Shown: positions 35,505-48,478, numbered from the stretch's first letter. The stretch: 64,000 bases of DNA from Punica granatum (GCF_007655135.1 NC_045131.1:12942001-13006000), one strand, 5' to 3'. Made by a program: numbers and translations. The notes: a model not told the origin generated them from the sequence alone.

Positions 35505-37465
35505 TAAATAAATTACAGAACATTTGCTAAAGAAGTTAATATTAATTAACAGCGATATATTTGTTGATTTTTATTCACAAGGTGGACGGTTTACAATAGG
35601 ATAGCAGGCAGATTATATATTAGTTGTGTAGCGGGTGTTTGCCTTTCTTTTCTTTTTCTTTTTTTTTAACAATAACTTTTTTGAAAATATGAGAATTTTT
35701 ATTTATATATTTGTATATATTTTTGGTGTGCATTATGATATCCAGAAGAATTATATATATTTTTCTACATTCTAAAGTATAACTTCAGTAAAAGTATTGA
35801 CAGAATTATAAAATGAAGGATTCTTTTATAAATAATATAAATATAGATACATATATATTGATGTACGTTATATATTTTACTTTCTTTTTTCTTTTCTTTT
35901 TTTCGAACGATAATGAGGATCATTCGTATATTCAAAGCAAAAATGGATACAAGGGAGAATACTTAACGGATATTACAAGAGTGGAAAATGATTTATCCGT
36001 TAGACAAACAATAAAGGATAATAAGTGAAAAGACCATATTGAAAAAACAAAATACGATTCCAATTTGTCATCTTGAAACCTTTGATCCCGATCGCGATCA
36101 ACTAGTTGCATTTCGTCATAAAGCCCAGTCAAAATTGAGAAAGGGATCCTCATCCAGTCCATAATCCATGATGAAATTATATTTTGTTGTGAGAGTTTCA
36201 AGGGAGTTCCACAACGAAGTAAAGTAGACATGTGTCTTGCACCGATATCCAAGAATAAGATCCCACCATTGATCACAACTCCCAAAAAAGAAAAAAACTA
36301 ATCAACCGAACAATAAATATCCTAATACCAAGAGAGTCAAATCGAAATAGTTAAGGCTTTCTTGATCGGTTCAGACTAATGACCGACACCAAAAGAGCCA
36401 AGACCTATCCAAAAACAACAAAAAAAGGTCAAGCCACAAAAGGTTAATTCGAGCAGGCAAGAGGTTCGAACAATATGTCTTGAGTCACGATCTATTAACG
36501 TGGCAAGCAGGATGTTGTTGCAGGGTTGGAAGGAGAGTGGTCGCAGACAAGGGAACGCCAGCGGAGGGGAGGAGGAGAGCTGGATGGAGGGGAGGTCGGG
36601 GAGGAGGAGGGCACTGCCACTGCACCGCTACGACCGCCGATTAGGAGGCAGCGGCGTCACTACCGCCACTGTCTCACCGCACTAGTAGGGCAAAATGTTG
36701 GAGCTGTCATGTTCGTCGTAGCGCCAAGGGTCATAGGACGCCGCCCTCACTGCCACAGGTCTAATCAGAGAGGGAGAATGCGCAACCACCGGAGGGAAGG
36801 GGAGATCGCCATCATACACACCACATTGGATCGGAGAGGAGGAGGAAGAGGACCAGTACGACCTCCGAACACTGTCCTCCGAACACTGTCAGCATCGTCT
36901 CATTTGCCAAATTCGAGAGCTGAGACGTCGAAGACGATCACGGCCACCTCAGCTACAAAGAAACATTAGGGCCAACCGACTGAGCCTACGGGAGTCGCTG
37001 AGCCCAGGGCAACATAACATTCAGAGTTAAGTTTCAAATCTACTTCGTCCTGAGTTTTTCGTCCCGACTCGGGCTTTCCATTGATGGAAAAGTCTTTCCG
37101 ATCGAGAGAGATGTCATGCTTGGTGGGAAAAAAAACTCCCCCACAAAGCATTGATTTAAATTGACGCAGCGTCAACTTCAATTCTTTTATTTTAAAATTT
37201 TTAAAATTTTAATATATATATATATATATTTACATATTTCATATTTTATTTTTACATTTTTAATTCATTTTACAATATAAATTATTAAAAAGGCAAATAC
37301 TTTAGAATAAAATAAATAAGTTTTTAATAAAACGTTATCAATTTGCATAGTAATGCTATTAATTTTTTAAAAGGTATAATATGTGATTTTTATGTGCATT
37401 TATAATTTTAGTTCTAATTATTTTATTAATATATAAAATTAATAGGGTGAGGGCATTATTGTAAA
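35505..37465. other. Gene-free stretch with GC-rich island
   Basis: AT-rich to 36040. A minus-strand frame of up to 117 codons (35932-36285) has no family I recognise. A GC-rich, repetitive island at 36500-36960 (GGAGG/CGCC-rich) gives long open frames on several strands but no motifs; I read it as low-complexity. TA microsatellite at about 37209-37228. Confidence 0.4.
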
Positions 37466-38258
37466 GAGCGAAATGCATTTTGCACCCTCACTTTTGAACT
37501 TAATGGCAATATACCACCCCCTCCCCCCAACCTTTCAAGTTTTGTGCTATATCACTTGATCTATTTAAAAAGAAGTAAAATGCACCCTGGACAATTCTCC
37601 GACCATATTTTCCAGCAAAAAATTGATTAATTAATAGTTAATTGATTTAATACTTTAGAAAATAATTTAAATAAAAGGGAAAAAAAACCCAGATCTTGAA
37701 CAGAAGAGAAACAGGGGAGGGGGAGAAGCACAACCATCCACACGAACAAGCTAAAACCCCAACACTCTCACCCCCTAACAAAACGCAAAAGTTGCACGCT
37801 TTTGATTTGTCAAGTAGGATCAAAAGCTCATGCACAAATTTCATTTCCTTATTAACCTTAGCTGAAGCAAGTGCAATCAGTAATGGAAAGAAAACCAAGC
37901 AAAGCAGTTCTCACTCTGGATTTTTGGTTAATCGATTAATCGAAGTGAGGATGAAACCCGAAAGGCTGAATATTCGTATTAGCGACCAGCCACCACCCCG
38001 TACCCCGTCCCTTCTCTCTTTCTCAAACGTTCTTCTATTTCTTTTACTTTAATTCTCAAAATTTTCAATTTTTGAAATTATTTTCTAAAATCTAAAAATA
38101 ATAAATTATTTTTCGACCCGAAAAAGTGACTGGACAAGTAGCCTGGGTGAACTTTTTTACTTTTCAAATAAATTGGGTGGCATAATAGAAAATTTTAAAG
38201 GTCTAGCGGCACTTTACCACTAGGCTCAAAAGGTGAAGGTGCAAACTGTATTTTACTC
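37466..38258. mobile_element. Foldback Mutator-like element
   Basis: 793 bp with arms of about 200 bp: AAATGCATTTTGCACCCTCA, TTTAAAAAGAAGTAAA and the ATTTCAAAAATTGAAAATT type blocks recur inverted. It is related in sequence to the element at 32288. The flanks TATTGTAAA and TACCATAAA match at 6 of 9 positions, consistent with a decayed 9-bp duplication. The core (37680-38045) has no recognisable gene. Confidence 0.7.
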
Positions 38259-40027
38259 TACCATAAAATAATAGATTTTTTCCATCAATCCATTTTTCTG
38301 TATGTACCATTCAATATCTAGTTTATCAAATTTTTGTAGTATAAGATTTCTTTCTCTCCATTATTGGCCTCGGACTAGAAAACTTAAGATAGGATAAAAT
38401 GTGAATTGACTCCAACGATTTTGCAATATTGAAAGGGTGTCGTTTCCATAAAATTCAAAATCTAACTCGTCGTGATAGTTTAGTTTACTATCTAAATAGT
38501 GTTCAATCCCGTACGTTGCAAAAGTTTGTGTTCATATATTATTTTGCATGAATAATAATTATCACATTTTAAGATATATATTTACTTATTATTATTATTA
38601 TTATTATTGAAAATAAAAGTTATCAATAATCAATTTTCAAAAATAATCCTCAAGAGAGCGGGAGAGAGACGAGAGGCTCAGGCATTGGAAATTCTCATAA
38701 AGGGTTGGACCCACCTTGCCGACAATGCCGAGTGCAACGAGGTCGTCATCGGGGTAGGGGTGGGGGGGGGGGGCGAAGTGTTCGGCGAGGGTACTTTCAC
38801 AGTCAATATGCCCCCTAATTCTCTCTTTATGAATCGAAGAGAATCAGAGAGGAGGGGGAAGGACAAATCCCGGGCAGGGCGATAACCTGCCAACAACGTC
38901 GGGTGCGTCCCTGGCTAGGTTGCCTGGGAGGACACCCCGCCGGCGACCGGTCCCTCGGGCAACCTCGCCTAATGCGTCAGGTCGCCTACAGTATGCTGGC
39001 TGACGGGATGCCCACCGTCGATCTTTCCCGCACAAACCCTCGTCTTCCTCCGGTTTCCAGAATCTGATAGTCATTTTTTTTGAATTTTTTTCTTTAATGA
39101 TATATTTGTAAGAAAGAATTAAAGAAAGGGATGAAACAATATAAAGAAGGGAGATAGAGAGAAAGAAAGAATAAATATTAACCATACACCACCCCATTTT
39201 CGCTGATGTAGCACCGAAAGAACATTGACTTTACTACGTGGATTTCATATCACAAAACTGCACAAATTGGCCTGTTATTTGATTTTTTTTATTCAAATCA
39301 AATCTGATCCATTTTAAGAGAAAACAATAGAAGTCAGTGAAAGGAGATGTGATATGTGACTAATTTTGAAAGAACGAAGTATTATTGGCTATTCTACAAA
39401 TCATAGGGGTATGGTCGAAAATGCAGGAAGTAATAACATAATGCCACGTCAGTGTTGTTCGTCCATGTTTTAATGACAGAGTGATAGAAGGGTCATTTTA
39501 ATGTACACTTACTCGGTCAAGGGCAAATGGAATGTAAAAAATGGCTCGAGATAACTTTGATGTATTGTGAATCTCTCTGGGGGCCAATTTGGTAGTTTAC
39601 TCTAATATGTACCTTCACATGTTTATATCCATAAATGTAGGTATGTATTTACATATTTATGAATATGTATATACATGTAATTACAAACTTAGGTATGTAT
39701 CCATTTCAATAAATGATAACTTGAACAGTCCACTTCTTACATTAATTAATAAACCAGTACTTCTCCTAAAAGAACTATCTTAAATGGAATTATCTAATTG
39801 ATATCTTACCTCCAGCGCAGATTCCCTAATTAATCGCGTTTAATTTCAAGTGTAAAGTGCTCCCTCTACATAAATATGTAGGATCCAGAATCAACTTACG
39901 GTTCACATTGCACTCTCGAGGTGGCACCGGATATCTTCTGATATCCTAACAGTAATCATAGATTATATATATTTTTCTAAGTTCCCTATAAAGACGTAGA
40001 TGTCGAGCATTTAGCCAGTATCTTTTT
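38259..40027. other. Gene-free stretch with a GC-rich core
   Basis: The segment 38650-39060 is GC-rich and low in complexity, including a G run at 38761-38772, like the cores of the foldback elements nearby, but I could not prove inverted arms. A TTA microsatellite lies at about 38587-38607. No supported gene. Confidence 0.4.
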
Positions 40028-40250
40028 GTTCCGCCAGAACTTGGGGGAGGAACAAATTTTGGATGACATGCAACCTTCGATCACAAAGTCCTCATAGGTC
40101 ACAATAAAGGGACCATCCGTCTAGTTGGTTGGCCGGCCTCTGTACGACCACTTTGCTTCCCATATTGTCGCCAGGACCTTCATTGGCTGGAAGAGGTATC
40201 GAACTCCTGGCACGTTCTGGTAGATCTTGAGCGGGATATTATCTACGAAT
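40028..40250 (-). pseudogene. Fragment of a xyloglucan endotransglucosylase/hydrolase (XTH)
   Basis: On the minus strand one frame reads FVDNIPLKIYQNVPGVRYLF, then QPMKVLATIWEAKWSYRGRP, a TAG, then TDGPFIVTYEDFVIEGC. This follows the XTH (GH16 family) order FVDxxPIR.., QPM.V..SIW.A.W...GG..K.D...APF...Y.DF...GC. It lies downstream of where the catalytic ExDxE motif would be; that motif is not present. Upstream in the same frame there is a stop. XTHs remodel cell-wall xyloglucan; this roughly 72-codon piece with an internal stop is dead. How it was carried here is not clear. Confidence 0.65.
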
Positions 40251-40675
40251 TATCCTACAAAGACACAACAGGGGTGAAAATAATACCGATCAGAAAGAGC
40301 TAGTCTGTTCAATTATCAATAATGAAAGAGCTTTGTTCATGGTTTACTAAAGAAAAAAAAGCCGTATTTATTTTTGCTCAATCAATTAAAAAAATGAGCT
40401 CTATATAGTCGGCTAGTAAAGGTTTCATTATATATGAGGGGAAAAAATGAGCTTCTTGCGATCTGTTTTCTGAAGGAAAAAAATGCAAAGAGTGAGAGGA
40501 GAGAGAAATTAATTGGAGAACATAAGAAAATAGAACCAGTCGATGGGAACATGCGAATTGATTTTGGGTCAATCAAATTTGAAAATTAGAAATCCATCTC
40601 GATCCATCTACCGAATTGGATTACAAGTTTAAAATACCAATTAAACCATCCTCTCATTTCGCATAATTATATATA

Positions 40676-42075
40676 CTAGGTAATATGGCCGTGCATCGCA
40701 ACGAGTCTCAAAACTATCTTAAATGATTGTTACAGACAAGTAATATTAGGAAATTTATTTTTTTCTCATGTCAACTTATTTATTAATGATGATAGTATCT
40801 CAAAATAATGGATATGGAGTGGTCATAGGTGCATGAAGAACAAACTTATTATTATTATTATTATTATTATATAAATTCAAATATTTGAAACAATTGAATA
40901 TAGAAAAACGACTTATAAAAATATAATATGGTGATATTATTTTTAGTGTAACAAGCCACACTTTGTTGTGGGTCTTTTTTGTCAATTACAAAGATTTTAC
41001 AAACTAGATGATGCGGCAATTCTTTTTATGAAATCTAAACATCATATCTAGACAATCTTTATTTTTGAGAAATCCTTTACAAAGACACAAAATTAGATAT
41101 ATTATTTTAAACAAACTTTAAATGCATATTTTTGCGTAAATTTATTCAAATTTATAAAACTTTATAGACATATTGACACCATGATAATTATTTTTATGAA
41201 TTTGTTATTATTTTATCTATGAAAATTTAGTATAATTTATCGTACCAATTTAGTTGAATTTACTCTTTTTTTTGTGAAAATCTTATTATGGGCACATGTT
41301 TAATGTAAAATTTTAAATTAATAGATGTGAAACTCAATCTTCTTATATGTTTATTTTTCTTAGAGGAAAAACTAATTTATGAAAGTAACCGGTCCCATTG
41401 TAATAACCACTAGATCATTTGGACGGATGGGTTGACCGAATTATCTACCACCTTATTTGGGTTAGATCTAAAAATAATAAGAAAGGGAGAAATCTTTTTA
41501 GAATGATAATTTTGAAAAAAAAAATTGAAATTAAAAAAAGAAGACGGTCACGAGTGAGGGGTTTTGTATAAGAATTTATCATGAGTGATAAGTCTTATTA
41601 CAGGTACACGTTTAATCTAAAGTTTAAATTGATAAATGTATAACTCATTCTTCTTCGAGGAAAAACTAATTTACTAAAATAAGCGGTTTGATCATAATGA
41701 CCAGATCATTGACAGGACCCATTGAGCGAATTACCTACCATCTTATTTAAGTCAAATCTGAAAATACTAGAAAAGAGGACAATTTTGTAAAAATGATAAT
41801 TTAAAAAAAAATAAAACTTCAAAGAAAAGGGTAGTGAGTGGGAAAAGCACCTTGCTCGCCTGCTTGTCCCAACGGACCAGCTTTAATATGTTTTTTTATA
41901 TAAATATAAATTGGATTTGATTTAAAGCTTGAGGGATCTGGCTATGGAGGTTAGGCTTCTAGTTTGAGAGAAGAGGAAGTGGAGGAAATATTTTATTTTA
42001 TTTTATTTTATTTTAAAAAAGGTGGATGCGGTACCCTGTCATGGAGCTTTTATATATATATTTTTTTATTTTTAT
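40676..42075 (-). mobile_element. Possible Helitron, minus strand
   Basis: The left edge on the minus strand ends CTAG followed by T (40676-40679, 40675) with CGTTGCGATGCACGGCC beside it, a common decayed Helitron 3' hairpin. The right edge near 42046-42075 contains TATATATAAAAGCTCC on the minus strand, a typical 5' form, but the exact first base is uncertain. The interior contains the duplication at 41281-41840. No coding. Confidence 0.4.
41281..41840 (+). repeat. Diverged tandem duplication, about 312-bp unit
   Basis: Copy 1 starts at 41281 (TCTTATTATGGGCACATG) and copy 2 at 41593 (TCTTATTACAGGTACACG). Shared blocks include GAGGAAAAACTAATTTA and GAATTACCTACCATCTTATTT / GAATTATCTACCACCTTATTT. 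The copies differ by many changes and small gaps. Confidence 0.8.
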
Positions 42076-42120
42076 TTTTTCTCTTCAGACAACTACAATA
42101 CATAAAATGAAAAAGATCTC

Positions 42121-42155
<35 letters not shown>

Positions 42156-43562
42156 CACAATACAACTGAATGTCAACACAAATTAATCATATCTCATCCA
42201 TCCATCCTAATTTACTAATATAAAAAATAAAAATTACAAAGAAAATATAAAATCAAGGAAACATGTTATAGATATCGATTTCAGTTCTGATTCCCAATAC
42301 CTTGTACAATAGAATCATAACTAAACCGGTTCTCATTAATTCCTCAAATTATTATCCAAACCATATTCTATTTAGAATTGTATCTACCCAGACCATACCC
42401 TAACATGTAGATTCCAACTGATTCCGAGTCTACCCTTATAACGTGCACTAGAAAGTGGGTTTCTCAAAATGGGAAATGTTGGTTTTCCCTTCCATAGATG
42501 GGAATTGCCCTTATAGAGTAACCCTGATCGGGTCTAGTCCCCAGTCTTTGGATTATTGAAGAGCTGGGCCCAGTTCTGGGCCAATTCAATTGAGCTGAGG
42601 TCCACTTCATGGCATGGTGCATATCAGTTATCACCTAGTCTTGTGATAAAATGGGACACCTGATATTTTTTGGTATAAAGGATGGGAAATATACGGTTGC
42701 AGAAAATTTCACTAGTGAGAATTGAATTCAATAATTTTTTTTTTATCTCAATAGAGGATAGTGCCATTTTTTTATTCCTCATTTTTTTTAAAATAATAGC
42801 TTTCTTGGGTGAAATTTGAAAGTAACATCTTTAATCATCATAATTTGTATATTAGGTTTGAATTACAAATTCAATTACTGTAAATTGACTCATTAATGAT
42901 AACACCATCATTATCACAATCATCATTTATTCCTATTTGGATGGGTAAAGCTGGAGTTTCGTTTTCAAAGGGAATATAAAGGGTGCTCAAAATCATTTTA
43001 ATGGACACCTGTTAAACGGCAATTTGACTAATCCATTTGGTGCTCACGACTGGATTTATGCACATCTCGCAATTTCTATTTCACGCTTTTTCGATATATG
43101 GGAATAGATATGATACCATACAGGTAAGAAATTACTATTCAAAATCACCGAAAATTTTTTGAGTAAGACATAAGGAAGTTTTTTTTATATTACTAATTTC
43201 ACAAGAAAATCAAAATGTTCTTATTTTATAATTCGTGAACAATAAACTAAGAATGAAATCATTTTTTATTATTGGGTCTTCTTATATGAATAAAGGGATT
43301 AAAAAAAAGTATTATTTATAACACAAAATGGTAAGTGTATAAGTATAATCACTTAAAAAGAGACAAAATACAAGAGGAAAGTTTATGAATGAAAATAAAT
43401 AATATGGATTGAAAGGAAGATATAATTGATTTCCAAAAAAAAAGAAGATATAATTGATATTTGTAAAAAAAAGTATGTGATATACATATAATTTTTTTTA
43501 GAATAGACAGAGAAAACAAAGTAAAACGCATGGTGTTAGACCCTATAGTAATCAGTTGTGCA
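42076..43562. other. Gene-free AT-rich DNA
   Basis: An (AT)n microsatellite at about 42126-42152. No supported gene or element. Confidence 0.5.
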
Positions 43563-44282
43563 TCTATCTATATCTAAAAATAATAAAAGCCAGGACAAAA
43601 CATAAGGAAGCGTCACGTAGGACGGAAGAAGCTTTTCATCACGTGACATTTCATGTGTCATAAATAAAAATATGATAAGTAATGGAATATAGTATTGTCA
43701 CCTCACTTCTAAAGTCGAAATGCTATGTACTCATGTAAGTCACTAAGACTAAAATATAATAAATTAGCTAAATTAGATAATATTATATTACAATTCACTA
43801 GCTAAAATATCTTCCTAGATAAACGAATAATATTGCAATGTCGAGAATAGTTGTTATGATACGGGCAAGGCAACATAATTGCACTATAAATATAACTTGA
43901 GAGTGGGGGTCACTCTTCATGATTATGGGAATAATTTTGTCCATCAGTTGAGATCGCATGAATACTTTCGATTATAGAGTTGTAAATAATGTTTTACTTT
44001 ACAGATCGTACAATAAAAGTGATTTCACAATTTTCCGTGATCACTTTGATCATGTTGGTCGGGAATTACCTCAAATGAAAGTGGAAATCATAATTCAACC
44101 TATGCAATATAGAGTTGGATGTACTCGAATAAAAGAACCTTTAAATTGAAGAGGAAAATATGTCTCGCTCGGGCAGGATATACTTTGAAATTTTTTATAC
44201 TAAAATATTAATATTAATAAGAATATTCGATAGATCATAACATACCTCTAACTTGCGCATATGCGAGGGCCGATTCGTCTAG
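43563..44282 (+). mobile_element. Non-autonomous Helitron with canonical ends
   Basis: 720 bp. The 5' end is A|TCTATCTATATCTAAAAATA and the 3' end is a hairpin (TTGCGCATATGCGAG near 44254) followed by CTAG|T (44279-44283). The element sits between A and T, as expected. The interior has no Rep or helicase sequence. Confidence 0.65.
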
Positions 44283-44692
44283 TTTACACTAATATTGGCC
44301 CTCTTGCACGCGTTTTGCGGGTGCAAGATTGTTCTCGCGTCTTCGTGCAAACATAAGATTCTTATTTTAAAACTTGTTTTATTTTTAACTTTATGAGATT
44401 TTCTAATTTTCTAATTTACACAAAAAATTTCTCTATCTAAGTGAGAACTTAGAATTTTTTTGTGTAATTTACCCATTATTAAATGGGAGAAAACGATAAA
44501 AAAATATGTATGTATGTATGTATGTATACATGGATATAAAAGTAGATAGAGAATTTATTATTAAAAATTTATTGTAATAATAATTAAGAAAAAAAGATGT
44601 GAGAATTATTATTAAATGGGAGAAAAAGAATAAAAAATATGATTATATTATTCTATTGAGTAAAAAATAGAGTAGAGTGGAATAAAATTATA

Positions 44693-45305
44693 GAGCAAAT
44701 TACACAAAAAACCTAAGTTTTGTAAAACGTCTTAGTTTTATCTTATACTTTGTTTTGTAACAAAAAATCCACATGTTTTGAGAATCGTCTCGGATTTGAC
44801 CTCCCGTTACCATTCTGTTATATTTTCCGTCTATTTGCTTGCGTGGAGTTTACGGGACCCACAAAGTTTACACATCATCTGATCATCTTCTCTTTTCTTT
44901 ACAAAAATAATCTATATTTTTAGAAAAGTCTCATTTTCGTTCCAAATTTTGATTTGTAATTTTAAAAAATACATATTTTTAATTTTTTTCAAAAATGGTC
45001 CATTAGAGGAGATGTTAGCCGAGGTCGACTTTAGGAGCAAAAACATATGGTTTTTTTATTACATACCAAATTTATGATGAAATTAAGACTTGTTTGAAAA
45101 TTTGAATTTTTTTATTTAACCTATCTTATTTTTTTATTAATTTATGTTTGAAGTTAACAGTTCATGTATGCAAAATTGACGGAATTTATAACAGAGGTCA
45201 TTTTTAAAACAATTTAGAAAACTTATGATTTTTTTATTACAAAATAAAATTTATGACAAAACTGAGACGTTTTATAAAATTTAGATTTTTTTATGTAATT
45301 TGCCC
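44693..45305. mobile_element. Foldback Mutator-like element with 9-bp target duplication
   Basis: 613 bp, flanked by a perfect AAAATTATA at 44684-44692 and 45306-45314. The left end GAGCAAATTACACAAAAAAC and the right end (inverted GGGCAAATTACATAAAAAAA) start arms of about 150 bp with shared GTAAAACGTCT, TTTTATCTTATACTTT-type and GTTATATTTTCCGTC-type blocks. AT-rich core without genes. An older MITE-like segment lies just to the left (about 44560-44680). Confidence 0.85.
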
Positions 45306-45399
45306 AAAATTATATTTCAAAAGCAAACGCGACCTTACCCTTTATTTATTTACTGAAACTTCTCGCGTCTAAGTTGGAGCATGTAATTAATTAGATGAG

Positions 45400-45401
45400 C
45401 A

Positions 45402-45433
<32 letters not shown>

Positions 45434-45445
45434 GTATGTATATGT
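45400..45445 (+). repeat. (TA)n-(TATG)n compound microsatellite
   Basis: A TA run passes into TATG repeats. A separate TATG run lies at about 44505-44525. Confidence 0.9.
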
Positions 45446-46725
45446 ATATGCGGCATTTCAAACTCCCGCTCTACTTGTGGAAATTTTATGATGATTGTAA
45501 ATATTTGCTCTAAAATAATGACACGTTTGAACATATAATTTAATTTATTTCCCTAAAAGAAATTTATATTAGTTTGAGACGAACGTAGCGCTGAAAACGC
45601 AAACTCTAGAATATGCATCCGTTTCAAGCCTCAACATAATCTTTTGACATCATTTTCTCCGCCAACCATTTATTTATATATTATAATAATCACCAAATAC
45701 GCGCATGAAATTTCGTCTAACAATAATAAAATTAATAATAACCTTCAGCTTGTGGTTTATCGATCTTTGAAGTACTCGGTTAATTTAAATCACGACGAGA
45801 AGATTCGTGTATTGTCCATAACTTCATGTAAATTTGATCTTTCAATTTCGATTTAATGAACTTTTGTTATATTTTATTCGTATTATATTCAATGAATTTT
45901 GAACATTTGTCTATATTATTTGTATGGAGTGATCTACAATTAAAAAGTTTTTATTGGAGATTTCGATACTTTAGGAAAGTATTTGACGGATTAGGGAATA
46001 TCTTATTTGCCCGATATGTTTTCATTCAATTATTATATTGCACCATGATTTTCTCTTCTTCTTTTCCGATGTGTGATTTATCACATTTTACTCCTCAATA
46101 ATAATTTTTGAAAAATAAAATATTTTCTCGATAATTGAAATGAATTTCTTGATATATGAGATACCTTTACAAGTTTGGTTTACTAAATATTCTATAGATA
46201 TTGCATATCTCTTTGCTTTGGTGTCGTTCATGATTAATAGAGGATTATGAAGTCAGGTTTAGGTCCGCAAAGAATGAGATATGAGGAAGACATTGATACT
46301 CAAAAAGCACGAGGAACATGAGTGTCCTTGAGCTGTAGGCCTAGAAAGTATTGGGCGAGGCTAGAAGAGGGAGGTAGACTTTCAAATGACTTAAACTGTC
46401 TGAAAATTAAATATCATCTCAAAAAATATCAAATTTCATTAATATTAACACATTCGCGCAAGGCGGGAGTTTGTACCTAAATATAAGGAATTTCCACATA
46501 GACTCTTTTGATATCTTAGCTCGCGTTTGAGTAATGATTCTCATCTCCTATATTAATTTTTGCATTAGTACTTACATTAACTTAAGAGTTTTCAAAGTAC
46601 TCTCTAGTTATTCTACTTTTCTTAAACATTTAGAGATTTTCTTGGTACTTTCATCATCCACCTAAATCTTCGCACCCCAAGAAGGCTCATACGTCCTACC
46701 CTGATCTCCTTTACGTCACTTGCAT
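45446..46725. other. Gene-free AT-rich DNA
   Basis: Short open frames at 45644-46101 only, without motifs. No supported gene. Confidence 0.5.
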
Positions 46726-47204
46726 GGGAAAATTCACTCTTCATACAAAAAGTTTCAGATAGTGATCCAATTGGTACAAAAAAAAATTTCTTACTAGAGG
46801 TACAACATGTTTGAAAAACGTAATAATTTAGTACATTATGTCAATTTTAAACTAACGCCGTTAGTTCTTGTTGATGTGGCACATGGCAGCTGACGTGGAT
46901 AAAATTGGATCCAAAAGTCGAGTGGCGAGAAAAATCATAAGGTGTCAGTGGAAGAGTTTTAAAGTGTAACAATTTGGTAAAATATTTTTACATATTGACT
47001 TTTTGATCCAATTTTGCCCACATCAGTTGTCACGTTAGCAGTCATGTGTCACGTCAACAGAACTAACGACGTTAATCTAAAATTGACGGATTGTACTAAG
47101 TTGTTATATTTTTCAAATTTGTTGTACCTCTAGTGAGAAAAAAACTTTTTGTACTAATCAAGCCACTTTCTAAAACTTTTTGTACGAATAGTGAATTTTT
47201 CCCT
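46726..47204. mobile_element. Foldback Mutator-like element
   Basis: 479 bp. The left end GGGAAAATTCACTCTTCATA recurs inverted at the right end. The arms extend about 200 bp and share ATACAAAAAGTTT, ACTAGAGGTACAACA, AACTAACG.CGTTAG and TTTTTGATCCAATTTT-type blocks, so nearly the whole element can fold. No clear flanking duplication; the two flanks agree only at CAT. Non-coding. Confidence 0.75.
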
Positions 47205-47531
47205 CGTACCATCTTTCTCTTTTCTCCTTCAATTCCCAATTATTTAGATAAATTATTATTGTAAATATTTATTGATTATTCTTGAATTGGATTAAACTTC
47301 TCCTTGATTGTTATTTCACATGTCATTTTTTCCTAAACTTTCTTATATTATTTTATAATACACTATGTTTCTTTATATATTGACATAATATTTTAGAATT
47401 TTAGACTTATATTCTCATAGATGGTTAAGTATTTTTCTTTTACGTACTAAATACCTTTTAATCAACAAAAAATTTTGGACCATCATCAACTTATATTTGA
47501 CATATTTATATATTATTATTTGGTTGAAATA

Positions 47532-47989
47532 TCTCACAATTATACTAATATATAAAGAGATTCTTCACACAACACTGTCGTAAGAAAATAATAATTGAAG
47601 TTAAACTACTTAAGTGAAATAGTGCCCATAGAGGCATTCAGAAGAATGAATCTAAAGAATACTAATTTTAATAATGTTGTTTTATCGTTTCTTTTTCATA
47701 TTATTTCTCAAAACTCTGATTTTGAAAGTAAACATGTTCCTTTTCTTATCCCCGCTATATGGTATATAAATAGGTCTTAAAGTTATTTTCTATTACTATT
47801 ATATATTCGATGCCATCTATAATTACTATAAAATTTGTCAATCAAATTTAGAAAATATTGACTAAAATCATAAAAGTACAACCTCAGTTACAAATCATCA
47901 TCCCATGATATTTGTGAAAAATATTTCAAGAGAATTAAATAAAATATATGAATGCAAACGCTTGCGTAAGTTGCACATAAGAAGACTAG
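47532..47989 (+). mobile_element. Probable short non-autonomous Helitron
   Basis: 458 bp. The 5' side is A|TCTCACAATTATACTAATA followed by TATAAAGAG. The 3' side has a GC-rich short palindrome (CGCTTGCG) and ends CTAG|T (47986-47990). It lies about 500 bp upstream of the KAPP start codon. Confidence 0.45.
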
Positions 47990-48144
47990 TTATAATTTTT
48001 TCGTTGCACACCCAACTATTCTTACCATCTTTCCAAACTAATCAGTTCGAGCTGTGTCGACGACTCGGCTCCTAAGGAATAGAACTCTCCCTGTCTTGGG
48101 TATTTTTCCATTCACAAGATTCGAACTCGAGATTTTTTTCGACT

Positions 48145-48272
48145 ACGACGGAGGCTCATGTGTCTAATATAATGAAATAAAAATCCTAATAATTAATAAA
48201 TTGGCACGTTTAGCCCTACTGGATATCAAACTTAGAATCTCTTGATTACCCAACGAAAATTATGTCAATGCA
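48145..48272 (-). mobile_element. tRNA-derived SINE, copy 5, upstream of KAPP
   Basis: Read on the minus strand: GTGCATTGACATAATTTTCG (box A region), TTGGGTAATCAAGAGATT, a box B-like AGTTTGATATCC, then TTTATTAATTATTAGGATTT and TTATTTCATTATATTAGACA. These match copy 1 block for block. Its nearest edge is about 220 bp from the KAPP start codon, inside the likely promoter or leader. Confidence 0.6.
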
Positions 48273-48478
48273 CAACTTGAGATTTTACTTTTAAGTGGAA
48301 TATGCGCTAAATCACGTCAACTAATTCACTGAAGATAATTATGAATTAGTTGCAATAATAAATAAATAATAAAGACAAGTAAAAACGTTAATTAAGTGGG
48401 AGGAGAAAAGGGGGAAATTCAGCTGTCTGCGACCATTTCAAAGCGAGCTTCTCGCAAATCCGCACCCAATACACAGAG

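Noticed and set aside
35932..36285. 117-codon minus-strand frame
   Set aside because: Reasonable composition but no recognisable domain, no splice context and no start context; left unassigned.
36500..36969. 147-codon open frame
   Set aside because: GC-rich repetitive DNA with no family motif and open frames on several strands.
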